The position numbers and the translations under genes are program-made. The notes under the pieces are model-generated. The model did no database searches. It was not told where the DNA came from and saw nothing but the letters and a program-made list of their open reading frames with translations. DNA of 64,000 nt, from positions 62,001 to 126,000 of the forward strand of contig JAEULK010000096.1 of the NCBI GenBank assembly GCA_016793775.1, in the 5' to 3' direction. Numbering within the stretch: position 1 is the first letter of the stretch; each line of letters starts with the position of its first letter. Source of the stretch: Sphingopyxis sp. (GTDB lineage: Bacteria > Pseudomonadota > Alphaproteobacteria > Sphingomonadales > Sphingomonadaceae). Below are positions 9,618-18,261 of the stretch, one piece after another.

Positions 9618-10993
9618 TGGGCGCCTTGTCGCAAACGATGACGACGCTGCCGCCGCTGTTCGCCGGCCTGATGCCCGCCGCGCCCGCCGCGACGGGCGAC
9701 GAGGGCGGCTTCGAGCAGCTTATCGCGGTGCAGACGAGTGTCGCAGGGGCAGCCAAGGCGACCGTGCCCGCGGCACCTCCCGCGTCCGCTGCGCCGGTTG
9801 CCGAGGCGGCGATCGTGGCGGCCCCAGCGATTGTGTCGCCGGTTATTGTCGAACGTCCGGCGATCGCGAACCCCATCGCCGGCAGCCCGGTTGTCACGGC
9901 AGCACCGACCGCCGCCCTGTCGGTTGCCGGCGCGCCAGTGGCCGACCTGCCCGTTGCGACGCAGCCCGCCACCAACCTGCCCCCCGCTCCCGCTCCGGCC
10001 CCGGGCAAGGCAGCCCCCGCCCTCCCCCGCGCCACCGCACCGCAACCCGAAGCCGCCGCGCAGCCCGCGTCCGAAGCGCCGGTAAAGGCCGAAACCCCGA
10101 CGCCCGACAAGGCGATCGTCGCCGCGAACGAATTGCTCGCAACACTTGCACAATTCACCACGCCCGCCGCGAAGCCCGCCCCGGCAAAGCTGCCGACCGC
10201 CACGGTCGAAGGCGACGGCGAAACCAAAAGCGATGGCGAAACCGCTACTGCGGGCGACGTGGCCGCGACGCCCGACGCTGCCGTCATTCTGACCCTGACC
10301 CCGGCGGTCCAGACGACCGTCGAGGCGCGCCCGGCCGTAAAGCCCGCCGCCGAAGCCGCACAGCCGCGCCGCGACGAAGCGCCCACCCCGCCGATCGCCG
10401 CCCCGAAGGTCCGCGATACCGCTACGCCGCTTCCGGTCGCCGCCGAGCTGCCGGTCGCCAAACCCGCCGCCGACGCGTCGATGACCGTGTTGTTCGCGCT
10501 GCCCGCCGCCGCGCCTGCCGCTGCCCAGCTCGGCGCGTCCGTCTCCGCCGCGACTATCGCCGAGCGTGTGCTCGATCTTACCAGCGACGACGCCTGGGTC
10601 GACCAGCTTGCCTCGGACATCGCCGCGACCAAGTCGGTCTCGAACGAGATCAGCTTTCGCCTGATGCCGCGCCACCTCGGTCGGCTCGACGTGTCGATGC
10701 TGGCCGGCGACGACGGCGTGTCGCTGAAACTCGACACCCAGCATGAAGCCACCGCGACGATCGTCACCGCGGCGCAGGTCCGCCTCGTCGACGACCTTCG
10801 TCAGCAGGGCGTGCGCGTTGCCGATACGCAGGTGACCTGCACCCCGAGCGACGCTGGCCGCCAGTCGCAGCAGGGCCAGGGCCGCAGCCCCGCCCAGGAC
10901 GCGGCGCATCTGATCGAAACCGCCACCGAGCGCGACCCGCGCGAAACCCGTGACCAAGAGCGCGCCGGCGACCGCCGCGGCCGCTTTGCCTGA
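9614..10993 (+). CDS. fliK: Flagellar hook-length control protein FliK
   Basis: 459-aa secreted ruler protein that sets hook length and switches export specificity. The first ~330 residues are almost entirely Ala, Pro, Val and Thr, the usual low-complexity ruler region. The C-terminal hook-length domain starts near residue 335 with NEISFRLMPRHLGRLDVSM and continues through LRQQGVRVADTQV. The tail is Gln/Arg-rich. The start is the ATG pair at 9614 overlapping the fliJ stop. Confidence 0.9.
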   Translation: MMGALSQTMTTLPPLFAGLMPAAPAATGDEGGFEQLIAVQTSVAGAAKATVPAAPPASAAPVAEAAIVAAPAIVSPVIVERPAIANPIAGSPVVTAAPTAALSVAGAPVADLPVATQPATNLPPAPAPAPGKAAPALPRATAPQPEAAAQPASEAPVKAETPTPDKAIVAANELLATLAQFTTPAAKPAPAKLPTATVEGDGETKSDGETATAGDVAATPDAAVILTLTPAVQTTVEARPAVKPAAEAAQPRRDEAPTPPIAAPKVRDTATPLPVAAELPVAKPAADASMTVLFALPAAAPAAAQLGASVSAATIAERVLDLTSDDAWVDQLASDIAATKSVSNEISFRLMPRHLGRLDVSMLAGDDGVSLKLDTQHEATATIVTAAQVRLVDDLRQQGVRVADTQVTCTPSDAGRQSQQGQGRSPAQDAAHLIETATERDPRETRDQERAGDRRGRFA

Positions 10994-11007
10994 CCAGGAG
11001 CAGAGTG

Positions 11008-11619
11008 ATGAGCAAGGACAAGAGTGAAGCCGCCGAACCCAAGAAGAAGGGCGGCATGAAGAAGCTGCTGACGATCACCGTCGGCGCCGTGGCGCTGATC
11101 GGCGCCGGTGTCGGCGCGGGTCTGTATTTCGGGGTCGGCATGGCGCATGAAGCGCCCAAGCCCGAGGATCATTATCCCAAGCTGGTCGTCCGCGATCCCG
11201 CCGCCGAACCCGCCGCGAAGGGGGAAGGCGAAGAAGCGGCGGCGCCGAAGGTCGGTACCGTCTCGGTCCCGAACGACAAGTTCAAGGTCGATCCGCGCAA
11301 ATATGAGATCACCTATTATCCGATCACCCAGGCGTTCACGACGAACCTCGCCGACGGGTCCGGTTTCCTGCAGATCGGGATCAGCCTGTCGACCTATTAT
11401 GACGGCAAGGTCATCGCGAATATCGAGCGTCAGGACGTGCCGATCCGCTCGGCGGTGCTGATGGTCCTCGCCGAACAGGATCCCGCCTTGCTGTCGACTT
11501 CGCACGGCAAGCAGTCGCTGCAGCGCCAGCTGACCGCCGCGATCAACCAGGTGTTGCGCGACAAGGAAGGTTTCGGCGGCATCGACAACGTCTATTTCAC
11601 GAGCCTGGTGATCCAGTGA
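11008..11619 (+). CDS. fliL: Flagellar basal body-associated protein FliL
   Basis: 203-aa single-pass inner-membrane protein next to the stator, aiding torque and stator stability. Short Lys-rich cytoplasmic N-terminus, one membrane helix at about residues 19-42, then a periplasmic stomatin-like domain ending in the conserved GFGGIDNVYFTSLVIQ. I chose the ATG at 11008 because CAGGAG lies seven bases upstream; a GTG directly before it is possible. fliM begins on a GTG overlapping this stop. Confidence 0.92.
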   Translation: MSKDKSEAAEPKKKGGMKKLLTITVGAVALIGAGVGAGLYFGVGMAHEAPKPEDHYPKLVVRDPAAEPAAKGEGEEAAAPKVGTVSVPNDKFKVDPRKYEITYYPITQAFTTNLADGSGFLQIGISLSTYYDGKVIANIERQDVPIRSAVLMVLAEQDPALLSTSHGKQSLQRQLTAAINQVLRDKEGFGGIDNVYFTSLVIQ

Positions 11620-12563
11620 CCACCAAGACCAACCCTTTCAAGGCGCCCAAGGCGCCCGCCGCAAAACCGGATGCCGAGACCGTAGGCGATGACGCCAAGG
11701 CCTCGCTGCTGCTGCGCAAGTCGGAGGGCGGCTACGCTTTTCCGCTGCTCGACGGCGTCGCCAACCAGTTCGCCAAATCGCTGCGCGAGCTGATCCGCGC
11801 GCTGGGCGCGCCGACGGTGCAGGTCGAACGGCAGGCGGCCGAAGTCGTGCGTTTCGCCGACTGGACCGCGGCCTCGGCCCCGGCGATCTTCTGGCGCTAT
11901 CACACGCCGCCGCTCAAGGGCCCGGTGCTGCTCGCCGGCAACCGCCCGCTGATCCTCCAGCTCGTCGACATCTTCTATGGCGGCAAGGGCCAGCTTGGCG
12001 CCGAACGCGAAGAACTGACCGATGCCGAGGAACGCTTCGCCGCGCGGCTCGGCCGCGACATGGGGATGCAGCTCGCCGCGGCCTGGGGCGACAAGCTGGC
12101 GATCGCACCCGAACTCGACTGCGTCACCGGCGATCCGGCCAAGCTCGCCGCGGTGCGTGCCGACGACGAAATCTACGTCCAGCGCTTCGTCCTGCGCGGC
12201 GGCAAGCTCGACGGCCGCACCGTCACCTGCGCCTATCCGGTCGCCGCGCTGCGCGGCATCGCCGGCGCCGAACCCGCCCCCGAGCTGCGCGAGATGAGCG
12301 CCGCCGACGCGGCCTGGACCGCGACGCTGAGCGGCGCCCTGAAGGAAGTTCGCCTTCCGGTACGCTCGGTGCTGGCCCGGCCCGAAATTTCTTTGGTCAA
12401 ACTGCTCGGTTTGGAGGTCGGTGATATCATTCCGTTAACCATTCCGCGCAATGTTCCGGTAACCGTCGCCGGCCGCAGTTTCGCGGTCGGCAGCATCGGC
12501 GAAGCCAATGGGAATGCAGCCATAATGATCGAACATATCGAAAAAGGATCGGATCATGAGTGA
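11616..12563 (+). CDS. fliM: Flagellar motor switch protein FliM, lacking the CheY-binding N-terminus
   Basis: 315-aa C-ring protein. The middle CheC-like domain (RPLILQLVDIFYGGKG, then LTDAEERFAARLGRDM) and C-terminal SpoA/FliN-like domain (LGLEVGDIIPLTIPRNVPV) are present. The N-terminus instead reads MTTKTNPFKAPKAPAAKP and contains nothing like the LSQ-EIDALL peptide that binds phospho-CheY in characterised FliM proteins. GTG start at 11616 overlaps the fliL stop; no earlier in-frame start with a ribosome binding site could supply the motif, because fliL occupies that DNA. Confidence 0.9.
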   Translation: MTTKTNPFKAPKAPAAKPDAETVGDDAKASLLLRKSEGGYAFPLLDGVANQFAKSLRELIRALGAPTVQVERQAAEVVRFADWTAASAPAIFWRYHTPPLKGPVLLAGNRPLILQLVDIFYGGKGQLGAEREELTDAEERFAARLGRDMGMQLAAAWGDKLAIAPELDCVTGDPAKLAAVRADDEIYVQRFVLRGGKLDGRTVTCAYPVAALRGIAGAEPAPELREMSAADAAWTATLSGALKEVRLPVRSVLARPEISLVKLLGLEVGDIIPLTIPRNVPVTVAGRSFAVGSIGEANGNAAIMIEHIEKGSDHE

Positions 12564-12888
12564 CATGAGCGAAGGCGCCGGTCGCCGTGATCGCCGCGAC
12601 GCCAAGGATATGGCGATGGCGCCCAATTTCGACCTGCTCGCGGGCGTGTCGCTGCGCGTTTCGGTCGAGGTCGGATCGACGAGCATGACCCTCGCCGAAC
12701 TGCTCGCCATGTCCGAGGGCAGCGTCGTCGAGCTCGACCGCGCCGCCAACGAATTGCTCGACATCTATGCCAATGGCACGCTGATCGCGCGCGGCGAGAT
12801 CGTCAATGTCGATGGGCGTTACGGCATCCAGGTCGCCGAAGTCGTCGCGCCCGACCGCGGCCTCGCCGGTTTCGACCGGAGGGCCTGA
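12556..12888 (+). CDS. fliN: Flagellar motor switch protein FliN
   Basis: 110-aa C-ring subunit with one SpoA domain: LLAGVSLRVSVEVGSTSMTL, then the conserved SVVELDR-ANELLDIYANGTLIARGEIV core, and a final VNVDGRYGIQVAEVV. About 25 extra N-terminal residues are charged and probably flexible. Overlaps fliM by eight bases and ends on a TGATG junction with fliO. Confidence 0.95.
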   Translation: MSDMSEGAGRRDRRDAKDMAMAPNFDLLAGVSLRVSVEVGSTSMTLAELLAMSEGSVVELDRAANELLDIYANGTLIARGEIVNVDGRYGIQVAEVVAPDRGLAGFDRRA

Positions 12889-13172
12889 TGTTCGAATATA
12901 TCCTGCGCCTGCTCATCCTGCTGCCGCTGGTCGGCGGCATGGCGTGGGGCAGCCTGTGGCTGTGGAAAAAGGTCCAGATGGGCACGCTCCAGCTGCCCGG
13001 GCAGGGCGCGAAGCGCGCGCGCGCGATCGAGATGATCGACGTGCTGCCGCTGGGTCCCGGAACCAAGCTGACCGTCGTCGAATTCGCCGGTCAGCGCATC
13101 CTGCTGTCGGTCTCGCGCGGCACCGTCACCCGGCTCGCCGACAACAGCCAGGGCGATTTCCATGTCGACTAA
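12888..13172 (+). CDS. fliO: Flagellar biosynthesis protein FliO
   Basis: 94-aa membrane protein that helps assemble the FliP ring of the export gate. One membrane helix at about residues 2-25, then a basic cytoplasmic domain containing IEMIDVLPLGPGTKLTVVEF, the recognisable FliO core. Short but within family range. Overlaps fliN by one base and fliP by 11. Confidence 0.88.
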   Translation: MFEYILRLLILLPLVGGMAWGSLWLWKKVQMGTLQLPGQGAKRARAIEMIDVLPLGPGTKLTVVEFAGQRILLSVSRGTVTRLADNSQGDFHVD

Positions 13173-13929
13173 AAAGACCTGGCTGCGCGCCGCGGCGATC
13201 GCCGGCGGCCTCGCGCTGCTCGTTGCGGCGCCCGCCGCCTATGCGCAGGAGGCCAGCGGCCTCAGCCGCGCGGTGAACGAACTCGGCGGCGATGGCCGCC
13301 CGCTATCGCTGTCGCTCCAGATCCTCGTCCTGATGAGCCTGCTGACGGTGCTGCCGTCGCTGCTGTTGATGATGACCAGCTTCACGCGCATCATCATCGT
13401 GCTGTCGATCCTGCGCCAAGCGCTGGGGCTGCAACAGACGCCGCCGAACCAGGTCCTCGTGGGTCTCAGCCTGTTCCTGTCGCTGTTCGTGATGGCGCCG
13501 GTGATCAGCGAGGTGAACCGCGTCGCGATCGAACCCTATGGCCAGGAACAGATCGACATCGGCACGGCGGTGTCGCGCTCGGGCGACGCCCTTCATGGCT
13601 TCATGCTGACCCAGACGCGCAAGTCCGACCTGATGATGTTCGCCAAGATCGCCAAGGCGCCCAGCTATGCCAGCCCGAAGGACGTGCCTTTCTCGATCCT
13701 GCTCCCCGCCTTCGTCACCAGCGAACTCAAGACGGCGTTCCAGATCGGCTTCCTGATCTTCCTGCCCTTCCTGATCATCGACCTGATCGTCGCATCGGCG
13801 CTGATGTCGCTGGGTATGATGATGCTGTCGCCGACGATCATATCCATGCCTTTCAAGCTGTTGCTCTTCGTCCTTGTCGATGGGTGGGCGCTGACGATGG
13901 GCTCGCTCGCCGCCTCCTTCGGCACTTAG
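13162..13929 (+). CDS. fliP: Flagellar export gate protein FliP
   Basis: 255-aa integral membrane protein of the export gate. N-terminal cleavable signal peptide (about 1-28, ending AAYAQ), then four hydrophobic helices with the signatures SFTRIIIVLSILRQALGLQQ and PPNQVLVGLSLFL, and the last helices with ALMSLGMMMLSP and PFKLLLFVLVDGW. Very well conserved. Followed 10 bp later by fliQ. Confidence 0.97.
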   Translation: MSTKKTWLRAAAIAGGLALLVAAPAAYAQEASGLSRAVNELGGDGRPLSLSLQILVLMSLLTVLPSLLLMMTSFTRIIIVLSILRQALGLQQTPPNQVLVGLSLFLSLFVMAPVISEVNRVAIEPYGQEQIDIGTAVSRSGDALHGFMLTQTRKSDLMMFAKIAKAPSYASPKDVPFSILLPAFVTSELKTAFQIGFLIFLPFLIIDLIVASALMSLGMMMLSPTIISMPFKLLLFVLVDGWALTMGSLAASFGT

Positions 13930-13939
13930 GGAGGCCGAT

Positions 13940-14209
13940 GTGGAAGCCGATTATTTCGTCGGGGTAGCACAGCAGTCGCTGTGGATCCTCGCGCTCGCAA
14001 CCGCGCCGCTGCTCATCCCGATCCTGGTCATCGGCGTACTGCTCGGCATGGTACAGGCCGCAACGTCGATCAACGAACAGACGCTGACCTTTGTCCCCAA
14101 GCTGATCGTTGCCGCGATCTGCCTCGCGATCTTCGGCGGCAGCATCCTCGTGCTGCTCACCGATTTCACCCGCGAGATTTTCGCGCAGATTCCGACGCTC
14201 GTCCGATAA
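13940..14209 (+). CDS. fliQ: Flagellar export gate protein FliQ
   Basis: 89-aa two-helix membrane protein of the export gate. The core GMVQAATSINEQTLTFVPK is the family signature, followed by the second helix and a C-terminal LTDFTREIF. The GTG at 13940 is the best start, with GGGAGG about six bases upstream, and gives the usual N-terminus ahead of helix 1. Confidence 0.95.
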   Translation: MEADYFVGVAQQSLWILALATAPLLIPILVIGVLLGMVQAATSINEQTLTFVPKLIVAAICLAIFGGSILVLLTDFTREIFAQIPTLVR

Positions 14210-14216
14210 GCCGGCG

Positions 14217-14996
14217 ATGAACCCCGCCGACATCCCGAATGTGGAGGCGATGCTGCAGCTGTGGATGCTCGGCATGATCCGCCCCGGCGCCTGTTTCCTG
14301 GCGGCGCCGGTGTTCGGCGCGACCACCGTCCCGATCCAGCTCCGCCTCGTCATCGCGCTCGCGGTCGGCGTGCCCGCGGTCGCGGCATCGGGCATGACTT
14401 TGCCCCCCGACGGCATCGTGTCGGTCCCCGGCCTTTTCCTGATCATCGGCGAGGTCGTCATCGGCCTCGCCATGGGTTTCGTGCTCCAGATGGGGCTCGC
14501 CGCCGCGTTGATCGCGGGCGAGACGATCAGCAACGCGATGGGCCTGGGCTTCGCATCGATGGTCGATCCGCTGAGCGGTTCGTCGAGTTCGGCGATCGGA
14601 CAGTTCCTGTCGATGCTCGCGACCGCGATCTTTCTCGCCGCCGACGGGCATCTTGTGCTGATCTCGATCATCGTCGACAGCTATAATGCCCTGCCCCCGG
14701 GCAACGCCTTTCCCTCCTGGAACACGATCGGCGGCATCTTGCGCTTCGGCAGCCTGATGTTCGCGGCGGGTCTGACGATCGCCCTGCCCGTCGGCTTCGT
14801 TCTGATCCTGGTCCAGATCATCATGGGCGTGATCGGCCGCTCGGCCCCCGCGCTCAACCTGTTCGCGGTCGGCATTCCGGCCACCTTGCTCGCCGGCGTC
14901 GTCCTGCTCGGCGTCGCGACCCCGGTGATGGCAGAGGGGCTGGCGATGATTCTGTCCGACGCGCTCGACGCGGCGCGCATGGTCGCGGGGATCTGA
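14217..14996 (+). CDS. fliR: Flagellar export gate protein FliR
   Basis: 259-aa polytopic inner-membrane protein completing the FliPQR gate. Six or so hydrophobic helices; recognisable segments are RPGACFLAAPVFGATTVPIQ near the N-terminus, NAMGLGFASMVDPLSGSSSS in the middle and IMGVIGRSAPALNLFAVG near the end. The ATG at 14217 lies 7 bp after the fliQ stop; an open frame upstream overlaps fliQ and is not used. flhB starts 3 bp after it. Confidence 0.95.
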   Translation: MNPADIPNVEAMLQLWMLGMIRPGACFLAAPVFGATTVPIQLRLVIALAVGVPAVAASGMTLPPDGIVSVPGLFLIIGEVVIGLAMGFVLQMGLAAALIAGETISNAMGLGFASMVDPLSGSSSSAIGQFLSMLATAIFLAADGHLVLISIIVDSYNALPPGNAFPSWNTIGGILRFGSLMFAAGLTIALPVGFVLILVQIIMGVIGRSAPALNLFAVGIPATLLAGVVLLGVATPVMAEGLAMILSDALDAARMVAGI

Positions 14997-14999
14997 ACC

Positions 15000-16139
15000 A
15001 TGTCCGGCACGACCGACAAGGACCAGAAAACCGAACTGCCAACGCCGAAGAAGCTCGCCGATGCGGCGCGCGACGGCGACATCCTGCAGTCGCGCGAGCT
15101 GGCGACCGCGCTGATGATGCTCGTCGCGGGCGGCTGGCTGGTCGCGGCGGGCGGCTGGTTCGTGCAGTCGTCGGGCAATCTCCTGTCGCGCGGTCTGACG
15201 CTCGACCGCGGCGACATCACCGATTTCGCCCCGGGCGAGGCCTTGCTGCGCAACGGCGTCGACATCTTGCTGCCGCTCGCCAGCCTGTTCGGCGCCGCGC
15301 TGCTCGCGGCCTTTGCCGGTCCCGCGCTGCTGGGCTCGATGGGCTGGCGCGGCAAGTCGCTGGAATTCAAGGGCAGCCGCATCAACCCGATGAGCGGCCT
15401 GAAACGCATGTTCGGGCTGCAAGGCGCGACCGAACTCGGCAAGGCGCTCGCCAAGGTCATCCTGCTCGGCGGCATCGGTTATTGGCTCGTCGCGAAAAAT
15501 TTGCCCGCGATCCTGTATATGGCGTCGAGCGACCTGCACGGCGCGATCGGCATGGCGGGCCAGGTGATCGGCCATTCGGTGCTGGTGATGGCGGGCGGCT
15601 TGGTGGTCATCGCGCTGATCGACGTGCCGGTGCAATGGATGCAACGCCGCAAGCGGCTGATGATGAGCAAGCAGGAAATCAAGGACGAGAGCCGCCAGTC
15701 CGACGGCGCGCCCGAACTCAAGCAGGCACAGCGCCAGCGCGCGCACGAGATGCTGAGCGGGTCGGCGCGCAAGGCGGTTTCGGAAGCGACGGTGATCCTG
15801 ACCAACCCGACGCATTTCTCGGTCGCCCTGCGCTATCGTCCCGGCATCGACGCCGCGCCGGTGGTCGTCGCGCGCGGCCGCGGCGACGTCGCGCTGGCGA
15901 TCCGCGAGCTGGCACGCGGCACTGCTGTCCCGATCCTCGAATATCCGCAGCTCGCCCGCGCCATCTATTTCACCGCGCGCGCCGGCCGCGTGATCCCCGA
16001 GGAATTGTTCGTCGCGGTCGCGACCGTGCTCGCCTTCGTGTTCCGCCTCGAGCAAGCTGTCGCGGGCGGAATGGCCCAGCCCGACATCGATGTGCCGGCA
16101 TCGCACTGGTTCGATGCGGATGGGCGCAAACAGGCTTAA
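15000..16139 (+). CDS. flhB: Flagellar export specificity switch protein FlhB
   Basis: 379-aa membrane protein controlling the switch from rod/hook to filament export. N-terminal DKDQKTELPTPKKLADA, four membrane helices, and a cytoplasmic domain with the autocleavage motif NPTH at about residues 269-272, followed by FSVALRYRPG. The tail after the cleavage domain is ordinary in length. In this operon flhB follows fliR directly, separate from flhA, which is 15 kb away. Confidence 0.96.
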   Translation: MSGTTDKDQKTELPTPKKLADAARDGDILQSRELATALMMLVAGGWLVAAGGWFVQSSGNLLSRGLTLDRGDITDFAPGEALLRNGVDILLPLASLFGAALLAAFAGPALLGSMGWRGKSLEFKGSRINPMSGLKRMFGLQGATELGKALAKVILLGGIGYWLVAKNLPAILYMASSDLHGAIGMAGQVIGHSVLVMAGGLVVIALIDVPVQWMQRRKRLMMSKQEIKDESRQSDGAPELKQAQRQRAHEMLSGSARKAVSEATVILTNPTHFSVALRYRPGIDAAPVVVARGRGDVALAIRELARGTAVPILEYPQLARAIYFTARAGRVIPEELFVAVATVLAFVFRLEQAVAGGMAQPDIDVPASHWFDADGRKQA

Positions 16140-16183
16140 ACTCCCCCGCGCGCTGCCGTTAACAAGTGCGAAGGATATCGCGC

Positions 16184-17551
16184 ATGGTCAGCTCAATCGC
16201 CAACAGCCTCGGTTTCGGATCGGGAATCGACACCCAGCAATTGGTGAAGGACCTGGCCGCCGCGTCGCGCGAACCCAAGGTCGAGCGCGTCACGACGCTG
16301 GCCAAACAGAATAATGCCAAGATCAGCGCGCTGGCACAGGCCAAGTCGGACCTCGACGGTTTCGCCGACTCGCTCGGCCAGATGGTGTCCGACGGCACTT
16401 TGCGCAGCACGCCGACCGTCTCCGACGAGAGCATACTCGGCGCCACCGCGCGCGCCGGCATGACCGCCGACAGTTTTTCGGCGACGGTCGAAGTGACCCA
16501 GCTCGCCCGCGCGCAGACGGTCTATTCGGCTATCGTCGCCGACAAGGCGGCGGCGATCGGCCAGGGGACGATGACGCTGACCATCGGTGGGGTCGCCAAG
16601 ACGATCACCATCGGCGCCACCAACGACAGCCTCGACGGGCTGGCCAATGCGATCAACGCCAGCGGTGCCGGGGTCACCGCGTCGATCGTCGCCGACGACG
16701 GCGGCTATCGCATGATCGTGAAAGGCCCGACCGGCGAGGCCAACGCCTTCACGCTGGAAACCGCGACGCCCGCCCTCACCGGCTTCGCTTATGGCACGGG
16801 CGGCGGCATGACGCTGGGCCAGAGCGCCGCCAACGCCAATTTCACCATCGACGGCGTCGCTTTCAGCCGCGCCAGCAACATCGTCGACGATGTCGTGCCC
16901 GGCATGTCGCTGACGCTGAAAAAGGCCGCGTCCGGCCAGCCGGTCGACATTGGCGCCAGCCGACCGCTCGACCTGATCAAGCAGACCGTCGGCGACTTTG
17001 TTTCGGTCTATAACCAACTGAAAAACAGCCTCGAAACTGCGAGCGGCCAGGCAGGGGCGGCCACCGGCCTGCGCGAACTCGAACGCGAATTGCAGGCGCT
17101 CGTCGGCAAGGTGCTGACCAGCCATGGCAGCATCAACAAGCTGACCGACATCGGGATTTCGACGACGCGCGACGGGCTGCTGTCGCTCGATTCGGCGAAG
17201 CTCGAAAAAGCGCTGGCGACCGATGCCGGCGCGGTCGAGGCGTTGTTCAACCCGCGCCGCGACGCGACGCACACCGAGACCAGCGACCCCGGCATCGCCT
17301 TCGCGCTCGACGCGATCCGCGACAAGGCGATCGCAACCGACGGGGCGATCGACCGCGTATCGAAATCGCTCGACGCCCGGAAGGAAAGCCTCGCCGACGC
17401 GCTCGAAAAGATCGAGGAACGCGAGGACGCCTATGCGGCGCGGCTCGAAAAGCAGTTCGGCGGGCTCGATGCGAAACTCGCGGCGTTCAAGGCGACCCAA
17501 TCCTATCTCGAGCAACAGATCGAGATGTGGACCAACCAGAATAGCAATTGA
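16184..17551 (+). CDS. fliD: Flagellar filament cap protein FliD
   Basis: 455-aa secreted cap protein (HAP2) that promotes flagellin folding at the filament tip. N-terminal FGSGIDTQQLVKDLAAASREPK is typical, and the C-terminal part is a long coiled region ending LEQQIEMWTNQNSN. Middle domains are variable. The ATG at 16184 has GAAGGA eight bases upstream and is preferred to a GTG at 16166. The 44-bp gap from flhB has no obvious promoter. Overlaps the fliS region at the 3' end. Confidence 0.93.
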   Translation: MVSSIANSLGFGSGIDTQQLVKDLAAASREPKVERVTTLAKQNNAKISALAQAKSDLDGFADSLGQMVSDGTLRSTPTVSDESILGATARAGMTADSFSATVEVTQLARAQTVYSAIVADKAAAIGQGTMTLTIGGVAKTITIGATNDSLDGLANAINASGAGVTASIVADDGGYRMIVKGPTGEANAFTLETATPALTGFAYGTGGGMTLGQSAANANFTIDGVAFSRASNIVDDVVPGMSLTLKKAASGQPVDIGASRPLDLIKQTVGDFVSVYNQLKNSLETASGQAGAATGLRELERELQALVGKVLTSHGSINKLTDIGISTTRDGLLSLDSAKLEKALATDAGAVEALFNPRRDATHTETSDPGIAFALDAIRDKAIATDGAIDRVSKSLDARKESLADALEKIEEREDAYAARLEKQFGGLDAKLAAFKATQSYLEQQIEMWTNQNSN

Positions 17552-17562
17552 GGGCGATCGCC

Positions 17563-17952
17563 ATGGCAGCCACCGCGTCCACGGTCCGCGCGACCGGCAC
17601 CTATCGCCGCATGCAGAGCGAAAGCCGCGCGGCGGGCGCCGACCCGGTCGAGCTGGTCACCATGCTCTACGACGAGCTGGAAATCGCGATCGGCGTGCTC
17701 GCGGCGATGGTCCGCCAGGGCCAGCCGGTCTCGGCGACCGAACCCGCGCACCGCGCGCGCGCGATCCTGATCGGGCTCGACGCCGGGCTCGACCACCAGG
17801 CCGGCGGCGACGTCGCGGGCGCGCTGTCGCGCGTCTATGGCAGCATGCGCCGCAAGCTCGACAAGGCGGTCGCAGCGAACAGCGCCGAGGATCTGGATGA
17901 ATTGCTGGACGGCGTGAAGACCGTCAGCGGGGCGTGGCGGCAGCTCAGGTAG
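17563..17952 (+). CDS. fliS: Flagellin export chaperone FliS
   Basis: 129-aa helical cytoplasmic chaperone for flagellin. Typical features are YRRMQSESRAAGADPVELV near the N-terminus and MLYDELEIAIGVL, followed by amphipathic helices. The ATG at 17563 has AGGG eight bases upstream; a TTG at 17548 overlapping the fliD stop is an alternative. Last gene of the plus-strand operon; a non-coding stretch with inverted repeats follows. Confidence 0.92.
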   Translation: MAATASTVRATGTYRRMQSESRAAGADPVELVTMLYDELEIAIGVLAAMVRQGQPVSATEPAHRARAILIGLDAGLDHQAGGDVAGALSRVYGSMRRKLDKAVAANSAEDLDELLDGVKTVSGAWRQLR

Positions 17953-17990
17953 CGGTCGCTTTCGGGCGGGAACGCGGCATTCATAACATC

Positions 17991-18091
17991 GTCATCCTCA
18001 ACTTGTTTCAGGATCCATGGCCTGCCGTTTCCTTCTACGCAGCGCTAAATTCGAGCTCAGGCCATGGATGCTGAAACAAGTTCAGCATGAC
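17991..18091. repeat. REP-like inverted repeat, family A
   Basis: Two 34-bp arms (17991-18024 and 18058-18091) are inverted copies matching at 31 of 34 positions, separated by 33 bp. Each arm contains ACTTGTTTCAG followed by ATCCATGGCCTG. A shorter relative with the same CTGAACTTGTTTCAG core occurs at 54199-54225, showing the unit is dispersed. Confidence 0.85.
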
Positions 18092-18161
18092 GAGATTTAA
18101 GAACAGCCCTCCACCCCAAAACCGTCATCCAATCCACATACACCATAAACCCCAAATAATT

Positions 18162-18232
18162 TCGGCACCGGCCCCTTCCCGTTCCGTCGCCAAGGTGGGG
18201 ACTGGCGACGGGGAGGAAGGAACCGGTGCCGA
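18162..18232 (-). terminator. Long hairpin after flbD, probable terminator
   Basis: Outer 10-bp perfect arms TCGGCACCGG / CCGGTGCCGA and an inner perfect GGCGAC/GTCGCC stem enclose a ~12-nt loop; the segment between them pairs imperfectly. It begins 30 bp after the flbD stop on the minus strand and is followed by AAATTATTTGGGGTTT rather than a clean T-run, so terminator function is likely but not certain. Confidence 0.55.
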
Positions 18233-18261
18233 TTCAGCGGCACTGACACGGGTGGGGACGG

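Larger units (their letters stand above)
17953..18261. other. Non-coding spacer between fliS and flbD
   Basis: 309 bp between convergent genes. It holds a dispersed-type inverted repeat (17991-18091) and a long imperfect hairpin (18162-18232) next to the flbD stop. A short open frame here starts within the repeat and has no ribosome binding site, so I see no gene. One or both structures probably end transcription from both sides. Confidence 0.7.
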
